Origin: Pseudomonas alloputida | GTDB lineage: Bacteria > Pseudomonadota > Gammaproteobacteria > Pseudomonadales > Pseudomonadaceae | DNA: 64,000 nucleotides | Reading direction: 5' to 3' | Assembly: GCF_021283545.2 (NCBI RefSeq) | Contig: NZ_CP128540.1 | Coordinates: forward strand, 6,374,597-6,438,596 | Shown here: piece after piece, positions 45,857-59,470 of the stretch | How the letters are laid out: each line of letters opens with the position of its first letter | Position numbering within the stretch: the first letter of the stretch is position 1 | Position numbers and translations under genes: made by a program | Notes under the pieces: generated by a model | What the model was told of the DNA's origin: nothing | Seen by the model: only the letters and a program-made list of their open reading frames with translations | Database searches by the model: none

Positions 45857-47224
45857 TCAGCTCTTCTTGATCTTCTCCGGGCGCTTCCAGCCCGAAATGT
45901 TGCGCTGGCGCGCACGGGCTACAGCCAGGTCACCCGCTTCTACAGCCTGGGTGATGGTCGAGCCGGCTGCGGTGGTCGCGCCGGCCTTGATTTCCACAGG
46001 CGCCACCAGCGAGTTGTTCGAACCGATGAACACGTCTTCACCCATCACGGTCTTGAACTTGTTGGCGCCATCGTAGTTGCAGGTGATGGTGCCGGCGCCG
46101 ATATTGGTGCGCGCACCGATTTCGGCATCCCCCAGGTAGGTCAGGTGACCAGCCTTGGCCCCTTCACCCAGGTGGGCGTTTTTCAGTTCAACGAAGTTAC
46201 CCACATGGGCCTTGGCGTCCAGTACGCTGCCCGGGCGCAGGCGAGCAAACGGGCCAGCATCGCTGCCTTCGCCCATCACGGCGCCTTCGAGGTGGCTGTT
46301 GGCCTTGACCACCGCGCCTTTGCGCAGGGTCGTGTTCTTGATCACGCAGTTAGGGCCGATCTGCACATCGTCTTCGATGACCACCTTGCCTTCGAGAATC
46401 ACGTTGATGTCGATCAGCACGTCACGACCAACGCTTACTTCACCACGAACATCGAAGCGTGCCGGATCACGCAGGGTAACCCCCTGAGCCATCAGACGGC
46501 GGCCTTCACGCAACTGGTAGTGACGCTCCAGCTCGGAGAGTTGGCGGCGGTCGTTGGCGCCCTGCACTTCCATAGCGTCGTGTGGCTGTTCAGTGGCCAC
46601 CACCAAGCCATCGGCCACTGCCATGGCGATTACGTCAGTCAGGTAGTACTCGCCCTGGGCGTTGTTGTTCGACAGGCGGCCCATCCAGTCGGCGAGGCGC
46701 GCGGCCGGCAAGGCCAGAATGCCGGTGTTGCCTTCCTTGATCGCTTTTTGCGCGTCGTTGGCGTCCTTGTGCTCAACGATGGCAGTTACCTTGCCCTGCT
46801 CGTCACGCACGATCCGGCCATAGCCGGTCGGATCGTCGAGGGTGACTGTCAGAAGCCCCAGCTGCTGATCGTTGGCTTTGGCCAACAGACGCTGCAGGGT
46901 CTCCACTTCGATCAAAGGCACGTCGCCGTACAACACCAGCACGGTGTCAGCGGTCAGCGCTGGCAGTGCCTGGGCAACAGCATGACCGGTACCCAGCTGT
47001 TTATCCTGCATGACGAAATTCAGGTCGTCAGCAGCCAGCCGCTCGCGAACCAGCTCGGCACCATGGCCAATGACCACGTGAATACCTTGCGGCTGAAGTT
47101 GACGCGCGCTGTGGATAACATGGCCGAGCATGGAATTGCCAGCTACCGGGTGCAACACTTTGGGCAGCGCCGAGCGCATGCGGGTGCCTTGACCGGCGGC
47201 GAGAATAACGATATCGAGTGACAT
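45857..47224 (-). CDS. glmU: bifunctional GlmU: GlcN-1-P acetyltransferase / UDP-GlcNAc pyrophosphorylase
   Basis: The 455-residue enzyme has the uridyltransferase signature [19 protein letters not shown] at the N-terminus and YGDVPL for metal binding. A left-handed beta-helix of hexapeptide repeats follows from about residue 250 ([47 protein letters not shown]). It makes UDP-N-acetylglucosamine, the step after GlmS and GlmM. Confidence 0.97.
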   Translation of the reverse strand: MSLDIVILAAGQGTRMRSALPKVLHPVAGNSMLGHVIHSARQLQPQGIHVVIGHGAELVRERLAADDLNFVMQDKQLGTGHAVAQALPALTADTVLVLYGDVPLIEVETLQRLLAKANDQQLGLLTVTLDDPTGYGRIVRDEQGKVTAIVEHKDANDAQKAIKEGNTGILALPAARLADWMGRLSNNNAQGEYYLTDVIAMAVADGLVVATEQPHDAMEVQGANDRRQLSELERHYQLREGRRLMAQGVTLRDPARFDVRGEVSVGRDVLIDINVILEGKVVIEDDVQIGPNCVIKNTTLRKGAVVKANSHLEGAVMGEGSDAGPFARLRPGSVLDAKAHVGNFVELKNAHLGEGAKAGHLTYLGDAEIGARTNIGAGTITCNYDGANKFKTVMGEDVFIGSNNSLVAPVEIKAGATTAAGSTITQAVEAGDLAVARARQRNISGWKRPEKIKKS

Positions 47225-47280
47225 TACTGGCTACCAATCCTGTGCGGTCAGTGAAAGACCGGGGGAGAAAACAGAAAAAG

Positions 47281-47306
47281 AAAAAGGGTAGCCGAGGCTA
47301 CCCTTT
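47281..47306 (-). terminator. terminator at the end of the atp operon
   Basis: AAAGGGTAGCC and GGCTACCCTTT form an 11-bp stem with a very short loop. It lies between atpC and glmU and can work on both strands. Confidence 0.85.
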
Positions 47307-47342
47307 TACTCAATCGCAACAGAAGTTATCAGCCGGGGCCGA

Positions 47343-47762
47343 TTACTTGCCTTTGCGCATTTGCTGGACGGTACGCAGCTGGGCTGCGGCCTCGGCCAGA
47401 CGTGCGGCGGCGGCGCCGTAGTCGAAGTCCGCGCCTTTCAGATTCAGGGCGTTCTCGGCAGCCTTGAGGGCCTCCTGAGCCTGAGCTTCATCCAGGTCTG
47501 CAGCACGTTGCACGGTATCGGCAAGCACCTTGACCATGTTCGGCTGAACCTCGAGGAAACCACCAGAGATGTAGAACACCTCGTGTGCGCCACCCTGCTT
47601 GGTCAGCGTGATCGGACCAGGCTTGAGATTGGTGATCAGCGGCGCATGGCCTGGAGCGATACCAAGATCACCCAGGTTACCGTGCGCAACCACCATCTCG
47701 ACCAGGCCGGAGAAGATCTCTCCTTCCGCGCTGACGATATCGCAATGGACTGTCATAGCCAT
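47343..47762 (-). CDS. atpC: ATP synthase F1 epsilon subunit
   Basis: The 139-residue protein has the epsilon beta-sandwich ([38 protein letters not shown]) and a helical hairpin C-terminus that can inhibit ATPase activity. GAGG lies 8 bases before ATG 47762. It is the last gene of atpIBEFHAGDC. Confidence 0.96.
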   Translation of the reverse strand: MAMTVHCDIVSAEGEIFSGLVEMVVAHGNLGDLGIAPGHAPLITNLKPGPITLTKQGGAHEVFYISGGFLEVQPNMVKVLADTVQRAADLDEAQAQEALKAAENALNLKGADFDYGAAAARLAEAAAQLRTVQQMRKGK

Positions 47763-47782
47763 CTGCTTGCCTCAACCTGATA

Positions 47783-47800
47783 GCGCCCCTTGCGGGGCGC
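47783..47800. other. intercistronic hairpin between atpD and atpC
   Basis: GCGCCCC pairs with GGGGCGC around a 4-nt loop and has no U-tract. It may protect or attenuate the transcript so that atpD and atpC are made in different amounts. Confidence 0.55.
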
Positions 47801-47805
47801 AGGAA

Positions 47806-49209
<1,404 letters not shown>

Positions 49210-50070
49210 TTAAACCGCGGCAGCGCCGCCGACGATTTCCGAGATCTCCTGGGTGATCGCAGCCTGACGCGCCTTGTTGTAGATCAACTGAAGCTCTTTG
49301 ATCAAATCACCGGCGTTGTCTGTGGCGTTCTTCATGGCGATCATCCGGGCCGCTTGTTCAGCAGCGTTGTTCTCGACCACCGCCTGGTAAACCTGCGACT
49401 CCACGTAGCGCACCATCAAGCCGTCCAGCAGCTCTTTTGCGTCGGGTTCGTACAGGTAGTCCCAGTGATGCTTGAGATCCTGATCCGGGGTTGCCACCAA
49501 CGGTACCAATTGCTCGACCGTCGGCTTCTGGGTCATGGTATTGATGAACTTGTTCGAAACCACCGAGAGGCGATCGATACGGCCGTCCAGGTAGGCGTCC
49601 AGCATCACTTTGACGGAGCCGATCAGATCGTTGATCGATGGCTCTTCGCCCAAGTGGCTGATCGCTGCTACGACGTTGCCGCCAAAGATGCGGAAGAAAG
49701 TCGCACCCTTGCTGCCGATCACGCACAGGTCGATTTCCACGCCCTGTTCGCGGTTTGCGCTCATGTCCTTGACCAGGGCCTTGAACAGGTTGGTGTTCAA
49801 GCCACCGCACAGACCACGGTCACTGCTCACCACGATATAACCAGCGCGCTTTACAGGGCGCTCGATCATGAACGGGTGGCGGTATTCCGGGTTGGCGTTG
49901 GCCAGATGACCGATCACCTGGCGGATACGTTCCGCGTAAGGACGGCTAGCAGCCATGCGCATTTGTGCCTTGCGCATCTTGCTGACCGCCACTTTCTCCA
50001 TGGCGCTGGTAATTTTTTGCGTGCTTTTGATGCTCGCAATCTTACTGCGAATCTCTTTTGCGCCTGCCAT
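49210..50070 (-). CDS. atpG: ATP synthase F1 gamma subunit
   Basis: The 286-residue rotor shaft protein starts [31 protein letters not shown] and ends with the conserved helix [36 protein letters not shown] (shown in part), both long coiled-coil helices. It transmits rotation from the c-ring to the catalytic sites. Confidence 0.97.
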   Translation of the reverse strand: MAGAKEIRSKIASIKSTQKITSAMEKVAVSKMRKAQMRMAASRPYAERIRQVIGHLANANPEYRHPFMIERPVKRAGYIVVSSDRGLCGGLNTNLFKALVKDMSANREQGVEIDLCVIGSKGATFFRIFGGNVVAAISHLGEEPSINDLIGSVKVMLDAYLDGRIDRLSVVSNKFINTMTQKPTVEQLVPLVATPDQDLKHHWDYLYEPDAKELLDGLMVRYVESQVYQAVVENNAAEQAARMIAMKNATDNAGDLIKELQLIYNKARQAAITQEISEIVGGAAAV

Positions 50071-50092
50071 GTATCACCTATCAGGTTAGCAA

Positions 50093-50112
50093 GCGGGGGC
50101 CTGAGCCCCCGC
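50093..50112. other. intercistronic hairpin between atpA and atpG
   Basis: GCGGGGGC and GCCCCCGC form a perfect 8-bp stem with a CTGA tetraloop and no U-tract. It is probably an RNA-stability element. Confidence 0.6.
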
Positions 50113-50118
50113 TGCGGC

Positions 50119-51663
50119 TTACCAGGTCTGGGTGGCCTTGAACTTCTCGATACCGGCTTTCAGGCCTGCGTCGATTTCGTCGTTGAAGTCACCCTTCACG
50201 TTGATCTTCGCCATCAGTTCAGCGTGATCACGGTTGAAGAAGGCGATCAGAGCTTGCTCGAAGCTGCCGATCTTGGAGACTTCTACGTCGATCAGGAAGC
50301 CACGCTCAGCGGCGTACAGCGACAGAGCCATGTCCGCGATGGACATCGGCGCGTACTGCTTCTGCTTCATCAGCTCGGTAACGCGCTGACCATGCTCCAG
50401 CTGCTTGCGGGTCGCTTCGTCCAGATCGGACGCGAACTGGGCGAATGCAGCCAGTTCACGGTACTGAGCCAGAGCGGTACGAATACCACCGGACAGCTTC
50501 TTGATGATCTTGGTCTGAGCGGCACCACCTACGCGGGATACCGAAACACCGGCGTTAACTGCAGGGCGGATGCCCGAGTTGAACATGGCCGATTCCAGGA
50601 AGATCTGACCGTCGGTGATGGAAATCACGTTGGTCGGAACGAACGCAGAAACGTCGCCAGCCTGGGTTTCGATGATCGGCAGAGCGGTCAGGGAACCGGT
50701 TTTGCCAGTGACAGCACCGTTGGTGAACTTCTCGACGTACTCTTCCGAAACGCGCGATGCACGCTCCAGCAGACGGGAGTGGAGATAGAACACGTCGCCT
50801 GGGTATGCTTCGCGTCCTGGTGGACGGCGCAGCAGCAGGGAGATCTGACGGTAGGCAACGGCCTGCTTGGACAGGTCATCGTAAACGATCAGTGCGTCTT
50901 CACCGCGGTCGCGGAAGAACTCGCCCATGGTGCAACCGGCGTATGGCGCCAGGAATTGCAGTGCGGCGGATTCCGAAGCACTGGCAACAACCACGATGGT
51001 GTTGGCCAGGGCGCCGGTTTCTTCCAGCTTGCGAACGATGTTGGCAACGGTGGAACGCTTCTGGCCGACTGCAACATAAACACAGAAAATACCGGAGTCT
51101 TTCTGGTTGATGATGGCGTCGATGGCCATGGCGGTCTTGCCGATCTGACGGTCGCCAATGATCAGCTCACGCTGGCCACGGCCGACAGGGATCATGGCGT
51201 CGACGGATTTGTAACCAGTCTGTACAGGCTGGTCTACCGACTTACGCCAGATCACGCCTGGAGCCACTTTCTCGACTGCGTCGGTCTGGGTGTTGCCCAG
51301 AGGACCTTTGCCGTCGATCGGGTTACCCAGTGCGTCAACGACGCGACCCAGCAGTTCCTTACCAACCGGAACTTCCAGGATGCGGCCGGTGCACTTGGCG
51401 CTCATGCCTTCGGCGAGGGTGTCATAGGCACCCAGGATCACTGCACCTACGGAGTCTTGCTCCAGGTTCAAGGCCATGCCGTAGACGCTGCCAGGGAACT
51501 CGATCATTTCGCCGTACATGACGTCGGCCAGACCGTGGATCCGCACGATACCGTCGGATACCGAAACGACGGTACCTTCGTTACGGGCTTGGGAGCTCAC
51601 ATCGAGGTTATCGATGCGGCCCTTGATGATTTCACTAATTTCGGAAGGATTGAGTTGCTGCAT
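50119..51663 (-). CDS. atpA: ATP synthase F1 alpha subunit
   Basis: The 514-residue protein has Walker [10 protein letters not shown], the [25 protein letters not shown] stretch (in part) and the arginine-finger region [11 protein letters not shown]. It is the non-catalytic nucleotide-binding partner of beta. Confidence 0.98.
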   Translation of the reverse strand: MQQLNPSEISEIIKGRIDNLDVSSQARNEGTVVSVSDGIVRIHGLADVMYGEMIEFPGSVYGMALNLEQDSVGAVILGAYDTLAEGMSAKCTGRILEVPVGKELLGRVVDALGNPIDGKGPLGNTQTDAVEKVAPGVIWRKSVDQPVQTGYKSVDAMIPVGRGQRELIIGDRQIGKTAMAIDAIINQKDSGIFCVYVAVGQKRSTVANIVRKLEETGALANTIVVVASASESAALQFLAPYAGCTMGEFFRDRGEDALIVYDDLSKQAVAYRQISLLLRRPPGREAYPGDVFYLHSRLLERASRVSEEYVEKFTNGAVTGKTGSLTALPIIETQAGDVSAFVPTNVISITDGQIFLESAMFNSGIRPAVNAGVSVSRVGGAAQTKIIKKLSGGIRTALAQYRELAAFAQFASDLDEATRKQLEHGQRVTELMKQKQYAPMSIADMALSLYAAERGFLIDVEVSKIGSFEQALIAFFNRDHAELMAKINVKGDFNDEIDAGLKAGIEKFKATQTW

Positions 51664-51684
51664 TGCTCTGCTGCCCCTTCAAAC

Positions 51685-52221
51685 TCAAGATTTCAATGCT
51701 TCGGCCAGTTTCGCGATTTTGCCGCGAACAGAGCCATCGATTACCAGGTCACCGGCGCGGATGACGACGCCGCCAATCAGGCTGGCATCCTCCGACGCGT
51801 GCAGGCGCACTTCCTGGCCTAACCGTGCACTGAGAACCTTGGCGAGTTTGTCTTGCTGTTCTTGGTTCAACGCGAAGGCACTGGTGACTTCCACGTCCAC
51901 GGATTTCTCTTGCTCGGCCTTGTACAGGTCGAACAGAGCGGCAATCTCCGGCAGAAGCAGGAGACGGTCGTTTTCCGCGGCAACATGAATGAAATTCTGT
52001 GCCTGTGCATTGAACTTGTCACCGCACACGTCAATGAACGTGGCGGCCTTTTCTGCGCTCGTCAGTCGCGGGGCCTTGAGCAGGCGCTGCATGGTGTCGT
52101 CTTGCGACACCGCAGCAGCCAGGCCGAGCATGGCTGACCAATTGGCCAGTTGCTGATGGGCCTGGGCATGCTCAAAGGCAGCCTTAGCGTAAGGTCGGGC
52201 CAACGTGGTCAGTTCTGCCAT
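51685..52221 (-). CDS. atpH: ATP synthase F1 delta subunit
   Basis: The 178-residue stator protein starts [19 protein letters not shown] and ends with the [25 protein letters not shown] motif (in part) typical of the delta/OSCP family. It joins the peripheral stalk to the top of F1. Confidence 0.97.
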
Positions 52222-52233
52222 GATCGCCCTCGC

Positions 52234-52704
52234 TTAAATTTCAGCGGCCAGTTTGTTAACCAGCTCCGCATGCGCGTTTTGATCGATTGTGGCGCCAAGG
52301 ATCTTTTCAGCACCACCAACGGCCAGAGCACCCACTTGGGCACGCAGGGCGTCTTTAGCGCTGTTCAGTTCCTGTTCGATCTCGGCCAGAGCCTGAGCCT
52401 TCACACGGTCAGCTTCGACGCGAGCCTGTTCACGGGCTTCGTCGACAAGCTGAGCAGCGCGTTTCTTGCTTTGCTCGATGATTTCGGCTGCTTGTGCTTT
52501 AGCTTCACGCAGTTGCTGACCCGCTTTCTCTTGGGCCAGCTCCAGGTCGCGAGCTGCGCGGTTGGCAGCGTCCAAGCCGTCGGCAATCTTCTTTTGGCGC
52601 TCTTGCAGAGCAGTGATGACCGGAGGCCATACATACTTCATGCAGAAGAGTACAAAAATCAGGAAAGCAACGGATTGGCCAATCAGGGTTGCATTAATGT
52701 TCAC
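52234..52704 (-). CDS. atpF: ATP synthase Fo b subunit
   Basis: The 156-residue protein has one N-terminal membrane segment ([25 protein letters not shown]) and then a long charged helix that dimerises to form the peripheral stalk. Length and position are as usual. Confidence 0.96.
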   Translation of the reverse strand: MNINATLIGQSVAFLIFVLFCMKYVWPPVITALQERQKKIADGLDAANRAARDLELAQEKAGQQLREAKAQAAEIIEQSKKRAAQLVDEAREQARVEADRVKAQALAEIEQELNSAKDALRAQVGALAVGGAEKILGATIDQNAHAELVNKLAAEI

Positions 52705-52760
52705 GCCAACACCTCGCTCGGTCTTAATTCATACAGCCATCAACTCGTGGTGACGAGTGA

Positions 52761-53033
<273 letters not shown>

Positions 53034-53162
53034 TTACGTCGTATTGGTTAGGTTTTTAGTTTGAAGCGGTAAAACAAATCGTTTGGTACAGCATGCCCTT
53101 GCGGACTTTTTAAGCCCTCCCCCCGTACAGGCAGGGAAGGCTATCAGACACGCCAGGCGGTC

Positions 53163-54456
<1,294 letters not shown>

Positions 54457-54605
54457 CACAACTGCTCCTCGGAAGTCGACCAACAAGTCAGCTATGACTT
54501 GGCATAATTTGTGCCGACAAAATGCGCGCAGAGTATAGGGGTGGATTAACCCCTATTCAACTCTTCGGTAGTGATTTCCGACTTCACGCTACAACAGGAA
54601 TTGTT

Positions 54606-55478
54606 TCAGCGGATGTGAGCGAGCACGCCTTGCAACTCGTCAAGCGAGTTGTAGCGAATAACCAACTGGCCTTTGCCCTTGTTGCCATGACGGATCTGCA
54701 CGGCCGAGCCCAGGCGCTCTGCGAGCCGCTGTTCAAGGCGTGCGATATCCGGATCAGGTTTGCTCGGTTCGACCGGATCAGGCTTGTCGCTGAGCCACTG
54801 ACGGACCAGTGCCTCGGTTTGGCGCACGGTGAGGCCACGTGCGACAACATGACGCGCCCCCTCCTCCTGACGATTTTCGTCCAGGCCCAGCAATGCACGG
54901 GCGTGCCCCATCTCCAGATCACCGTGGGCGAGCATGGTCTTGATCGCATCGGGCAAGGTGATGAGGCGCAGCAGGTTGGCCACAGTCACCCGCGACTTGC
55001 CCACAGCGTCAGCCACCTGCTGCTGGGTGAGTTCGAATTCCTGTTGCAGGCGCTGCAGGGCCATGGCCTCTTCCAGTGGGTTGAGGTCTTCGCGCTGGAT
55101 GTTCTCGATCAATGCCATGGCGATGGCGGCTTCGTCGGGCACTTCGCGGACCATGGCCGGGATCGTGTCCAGGCCGGCCTGCTGGGTAGCGCGCCAACGG
55201 CGCTCACCGGCGATGATCTCGTATCGGTTGTCGCCAATCGGGCGTACCACGATCGGTTGCATCACACCATGGTTGCGAATCGAGTGCGCAAGCTCTTCCA
55301 GCGCCTCCGGGTCCATGTCCCGGCGAGGCTGATACTTGCCGCGCTGGACCAGCTCGACCGGCAGGTGTTGCAGTTCTTTCTGGTCGATCTTCACAGCCTG
55401 CTCTTCGAGCGCGCTGACGGAAGGACCACTGAGCAGTGCATCCAACCCACGTCCGAGACCCCGTTTCTTGACGGCCAT
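54606..55478 (-). CDS. parB: ParB chromosome-partitioning protein
   Basis: The 290-residue protein starts MAVKKRGLGRGLDALL and has the CTPase motif region GERRWRATQ and NIQREDLNPLEEA. A helix-turn-helix (TQQQVADAVGKSRVTVANLLRL) and a C-terminal dimer domain follow. It loads on parS sites near the origin. It is 9 bp downstream of parA. Confidence 0.96.
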   Translation of the reverse strand: MAVKKRGLGRGLDALLSGPSVSALEEQAVKIDQKELQHLPVELVQRGKYQPRRDMDPEALEELAHSIRNHGVMQPIVVRPIGDNRYEIIAGERRWRATQQAGLDTIPAMVREVPDEAAIAMALIENIQREDLNPLEEAMALQRLQQEFELTQQQVADAVGKSRVTVANLLRLITLPDAIKTMLAHGDLEMGHARALLGLDENRQEEGARHVVARGLTVRQTEALVRQWLSDKPDPVEPSKPDPDIARLEQRLAERLGSAVQIRHGNKGKGQLVIRYNSLDELQGVLAHIR

Positions 55479-55487
55479 ACGGATTCC

Positions 55488-56279
55488 TTAAGTTGTTTGT
55501 GCAGTGCGTGATGGACGGCGTTGACGGCGTACCAGTTCCCCAGCCAGGGCCAGGTACGCCAGCGCGCCCCGCGATTGCTTGTCGTAAGCAAGGGCTGGCA
55601 TGCCGAAGCTGGGGGCCTCGGCCAAGCGAATGTTGCGCGGAATGACCGTGTCGTACAGCTGAGGGCCAAAGTGCTCCTTCAACTGTGCCGAAACATCGTT
55701 GTTCAGGCTCAGACGCGGATCGTACATGGTCCGCAGCAGGCCCTCGATCTTCAACTCCGGGTTCAACCGGGCGGCGATACGCTTGATGTTATCCACAAGG
55801 TCGCTGAGACCTTCCAGTGCGTAGTACTCACACTGCATGGGGATAATCACGCCATCGGAAGCGACCAGAGCATTCAGCGTGAGCATCGACAGCGACGGCG
55901 GGCAGTCGATGAGGATGTAGTCGTAGTTATCGCGAATAGGCGCCAGGGCGTTGCGCAGACGGCTTTCCTTGACCTGCATTTCCAGCAGCACCACCTCAGC
56001 GGCGGTCAGGTCACGGTTGGCCGGCAGCAACTGGAAGCCTCCGTGCTCGGAGTAGTGCATAGCCTGGGCCAAGTCGCACTCCCCGATGAGCAGGTCGTAG
56101 ACCGAATGCTCGAGCTCGTGCTTGTCCACACCGCTGCCCATGGTGGCGTTGCCCTGCGGATCGAGGTCGATCAGCAGGACACGACGCTTGGTCGCAGCCA
56201 GCGAGGCGGCGAGATTGATACAGGTGGTTGTCTTGCCCACACCACCTTTCTGGTTCGCGATTGCGAATACCTTAGCCAT
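55488..56279 (-). CDS. parA: ParA (Soj) partitioning ATPase
   Basis: The 263-residue ATPase has the deviant Walker A KGGVGKTTT at residues 11-19 and Walker B ILIDCPPSL. It drives segregation of ParB-parS complexes away from the cell pole. It lies in an operon-like run with rsmG and parB. Confidence 0.96.
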   Translation of the reverse strand: MAKVFAIANQKGGVGKTTTCINLAASLAATKRRVLLIDLDPQGNATMGSGVDKHELEHSVYDLLIGECDLAQAMHYSEHGGFQLLPANRDLTAAEVVLLEMQVKESRLRNALAPIRDNYDYILIDCPPSLSMLTLNALVASDGVIIPMQCEYYALEGLSDLVDNIKRIAARLNPELKIEGLLRTMYDPRLSLNNDVSAQLKEHFGPQLYDTVIPRNIRLAEAPSFGMPALAYDKQSRGALAYLALAGELVRRQRRPSRTAQTT

Positions 56280-56297
56280 TGTTGCGAGTGTTCCCAG

Positions 56298-56948
56298 TCA
56301 TGCCTTGCGGCGCAGTATCAGCAGATGGCGCTGGCCCTGGCAACCCGGAACGGTCAGGGCCTGTTCGCTTTCCACTGTGAAGTCTGCGGGCAATGCTACC
56401 AGTTCATCGGCAGGATGCAGCCCCTTCATTGCAAGCCATTGCGTCCCGGTGTCGCCCAAGTGGCGGGTCCAGTTGGTGAAGTTCTCCATGCTGCTGAAGG
56501 CGCGGGAGATGATTCCGTCGAACGGTTGTGCCGGCTGGAAGGCCTCGACCCGGCTGTGGATAACCGTGAGGTTGTCCAGCTTGAGTTCCATTTTCACCTG
56601 AGTCAGGAAACGGGTCTTCTTGCCATTGGCGTCCAGCACGGTGACGCGCTTGTGTGGATGCAGGATAGCCAGCGGGATGCCGGGCATGCCACCGCCGCTG
56701 CCAACATCCAGCCAGTTATCACGATCGTTGTGGATAAAAGACATGACGCTAAGGCTGTCGAGCAGGTGACGCGAAACCATCTCGTCCGGGTCGCGCACAG
56801 CAGTCAGGTTGTAGGCTTTGTTCCATTTGATCAACAGAGCCAGGTAGCCAAGCAGCTTCTCGTGCTGCTCGGCAGTCAGCTCGACACCAAGCTGGCGCGC
56901 ACCTGTGGACAACTCTTCAGCGTGTTGAGGGGTGACCAGGGAACTCAA
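56298..56948 (-). CDS. rsmG: RsmG, 16S rRNA m7G527 methyltransferase
   Basis: The 216-residue enzyme has the SAM-binding motif [17 protein letters not shown] and the [14 protein letters not shown] block. The start is TTG 56948, overlapping the mnmG stop as TTGA, which gives the usual Pseudomonas N-terminus [13 protein letters not shown]. No in-frame ATG occurs before the conserved core. Confidence 0.95.
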
Positions 56949-58837
56949 GCGCTTTGCTCCAATTCGCGGCCAGCGCCGCGTTTTTTCAAGTGAATCAGCA
57001 ACAGGGAAATCGCCGCCGGGGTCACACCCGGGATACGCGAAGCCTGACCCAGCGTCTGCGGACGGGTCTGGCTCAGCTTGCCCTGTATCTCCTTGGACAG
57101 GCCGGAAATCGTCGTGTAGTCGATATCCACAGGCAGGCGTGTGTCTTCGCTGGCGCGCAGTCGGGCAATTTCATCCTGCTGGCGGTCGATGTAGCCGGCG
57201 TACTTGGTGCGGATCTCGACCTGCTCGGCAACCTGTGGATCGATCGCTTCACCGCCAGTCGCTTCGATCAGGCCGGCGTAGTCGATTTCGGGGCGCGCCA
57301 GCAGGTTGAGCAGGCTGTACTCGTGGCTCAGCGGAGTGCCGAATTTATCCACAATGGCCTGGCCTTGCTCGGTATTGGGCCGAACCCAGGTCGATTTCAG
57401 GCGCTGTTCCTCACGCTCGATACCGTCGCGCTTGGCGCAGAATGCGGCCCAGCGCTGGTCATCGATCAGGCCCAGTTCACGGCCCTTTTCGGTCAGGCGC
57501 AGGTCGGCGTTGTCTTCGCGCAGTATCAGCCGGTACTCGGCACGCGAGGTAAACATGCGGTACGGCTCCTGAGTACCCAAGGTAATCAGGTCGTCCACCA
57601 GTACGCCGATGTATGCCTCGTCGCGGCGCGGGCACCAGCTGTCACGGCCCTGCGCCCGAAGTGCGGCGTTAGTCCCGGCCAGCAGGCCCTGGGCGCCGGC
57701 TTCTTCGTACCCGGTGGTGCCGTTGATCTGCCCGGCGAAGAACAGGCCGCCGATGACTTTCGTCTCGAGGCTGTACTTGAGGTCGCGGGGATCGAAGTAG
57801 TCGTATTCGATGGCGTAGCCGGGGCGCACGATGTGGGCGTTTTCCATGCCACGGATGGAACGCACGAGCTCCAACTGCACGTCGAACGGCAGCGAAGTGG
57901 AAATACCGTTGGGATACAACTCATGGGTGTTCAAGCCTTCCGGCTCGATGAACACCTGGTGGCTTTCCTTGTCGGCAAAGCGGTGGATCTTGTCTTCGAT
58001 AGACGGACAGTAGCGCGGACCGACACCTTCGATCACGCCCGAGTACATCGGTGAACGGTCGAGGTTCGACGCAATGATCTCGTGGGTGCGCGCATTGGTG
58101 TGGGTAATCCAGCAGCTCACCTGTCGCGGGTGCATTTCGGCATTGCCCATGAACGACATCACCGGGATCGGCGTATCGCCTGGCTGTTCGGTCATTACCG
58201 AGAAGTCCACCGAGCGGCCGTCAATGCGTGGCGGGGTACCGGTTTTCAGGCGGCCGACGCGCAACGGCAGTTCACGCATGCGGTGGGCCAGGGCAATCGA
58301 AGGTGGATCACCGGCGCGACCACCGGAATGGTTTTGCAGACCAATGTGGATAAGGCCGCCGAGGAAGGTACCGGTAGTCAGCACCACAGATTCGGCAAAG
58401 AAACGCAGGCCCATCTGGGTCACCACGCCTTTGACCTGGTCCTGCTCGACGATCAGGTCGTCGCAGGACTGCTGGAATATCCACAGGTTTGGCTGGTTTT
58501 CCAGGATTTCACGTACCACTGCCTTGTAGATGGCGCGGTCGGCTTGCGCACGGGTGGCACGTACGGCCGGGCCCTTGCGGTTGTTCAGAACGCGGAACTG
58601 GATGCCGCTCTTGTCGGTGGCCAGCGCCATGGCGCCGCCGAGCGCATCGATCTCTTTGACCAGATGGCTTTTGCCAATACCGCCGATGGCGGGGTTGCAG
58701 CTCATGTGACCGAGGGTTTCCACGTTATGGGTCAGCAGCAGGGTTTTCACACCCATGCGTGCAGACGCAAGCGCAGCCTCGGTACCGGCATGGCCGCCGC
58801 CGATGACGATCACGTCAAAACGGGAAGGGAAATCCAC
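56945..58837 (-). CDS. mnmG: MnmG (GidA), tRNA uridine-34 carboxymethylaminomethyl synthesis, FAD subunit
   Basis: The 630-residue protein has the FAD motif [21 protein letters not shown] at its N-terminus and [22 protein letters not shown] (in part). It ends with the helical GidA C-terminal domain ([19 protein letters not shown]). With MnmE it modifies wobble uridines. The start is GTG 58837, since GAGGTGC lies just upstream; the frame extends 117 bases further without similarity. Confidence 0.96.
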
Positions 58838-59470
58838 CACGCACCTCGTGCCTGTTTTTGCGAATAGAGAAGGTAAGCGGACAAGTATAGGGACTTCCCC
58901 CCCAGTAAAGAAACCGTCTGAGCAAATTTTGACCAGTCTGTGGATGAGTGGCAAACAACAGAAATCAGAGAGAAGAAATTTAAAAAGCTTTGTTTTTATG
59001 TTTATTCTTATGCACAGCGACTTCTGTGGATAAAGTCCTGCATCCCAATAATGTCGCTATGTAGAGAGAAATTAAACCCTGTGCCTGGAGTGCCATGAGG
59101 GCTCTGGATAACGTCATTTAGCCTGTGGATTAAATGGCTGTTTACCCACAGGCGGGTTTTTCCTCAGAAAAAAAGCCCGCTTATCAACTGAGCTGAAGGC
59201 GACTTTTCCACAGGGCTCCTGAGCACAGTTTTCAAACCGAGCAGGGAAAATTCATCGCGCTGGCGGCTAGGCATGGTCAGGTTGGAGCGGTCGAGCCCGC
59301 GAAAGGATGGGTACATCCACAGAGATCTGGTGCTTGTAAGAGCTTCATCACGGGTCCACCCGCTCCCACAGGTGCTTGGGTCAGCGGCCTGCATTCATCT
59401 TCTGCAACGAATTTCAGGCAAAAAAAAGCCGCTCCCTAAGGAGCGGCGCTTGGCCTTGCGTGGCTGTGGA
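58838..59470. promoter_or_regulatory. mnmG-mnmE intergenic region with a cluster of DnaA-box-like 9-mers
   Basis: These 633 bp have no gene. DnaA-box-like sequences are TGTGGATGA (58939), TTATGCACA (59008), TGTGGATAA (59025, perfect), TCTGGATAA (59103), TGTGGATTA (59124), TTACCCACA (59142) and TTTTCCACA (59204). An A+T-rich run lies at about 58970-59010, beside the perfect box. This is the layout of a replication origin or of a DnaA titration or regulatory locus. E. coli oriC lies next to gidA. Confidence 0.6.
59428..59447 (-). terminator. terminator downstream of mnmE
   Basis: GCCGCTCC and GGAGCGGC form an 8-bp stem with a CTAA loop. A run of A's on the left gives a U-tract on the minus strand. 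Confidence 0.88.

Noticed and set aside
49354..51822. Very long plus-strand open frame (822 codons) opposite atpG/atpA, and similar ones at 43181-45163 and 47599-49197
   Set aside because: They lie exactly antisense to highly conserved genes in G+C-rich DNA, where antisense frames stay open by codon bias. They show no domain or ribosome site.
54457..56300. parS centromere site near parAB
   Set aside because: I looked for a TGTTCCACGTGGAACA-like 16-mer around parAB and the origin and saw no convincing copy. parS sites may lie outside the window.
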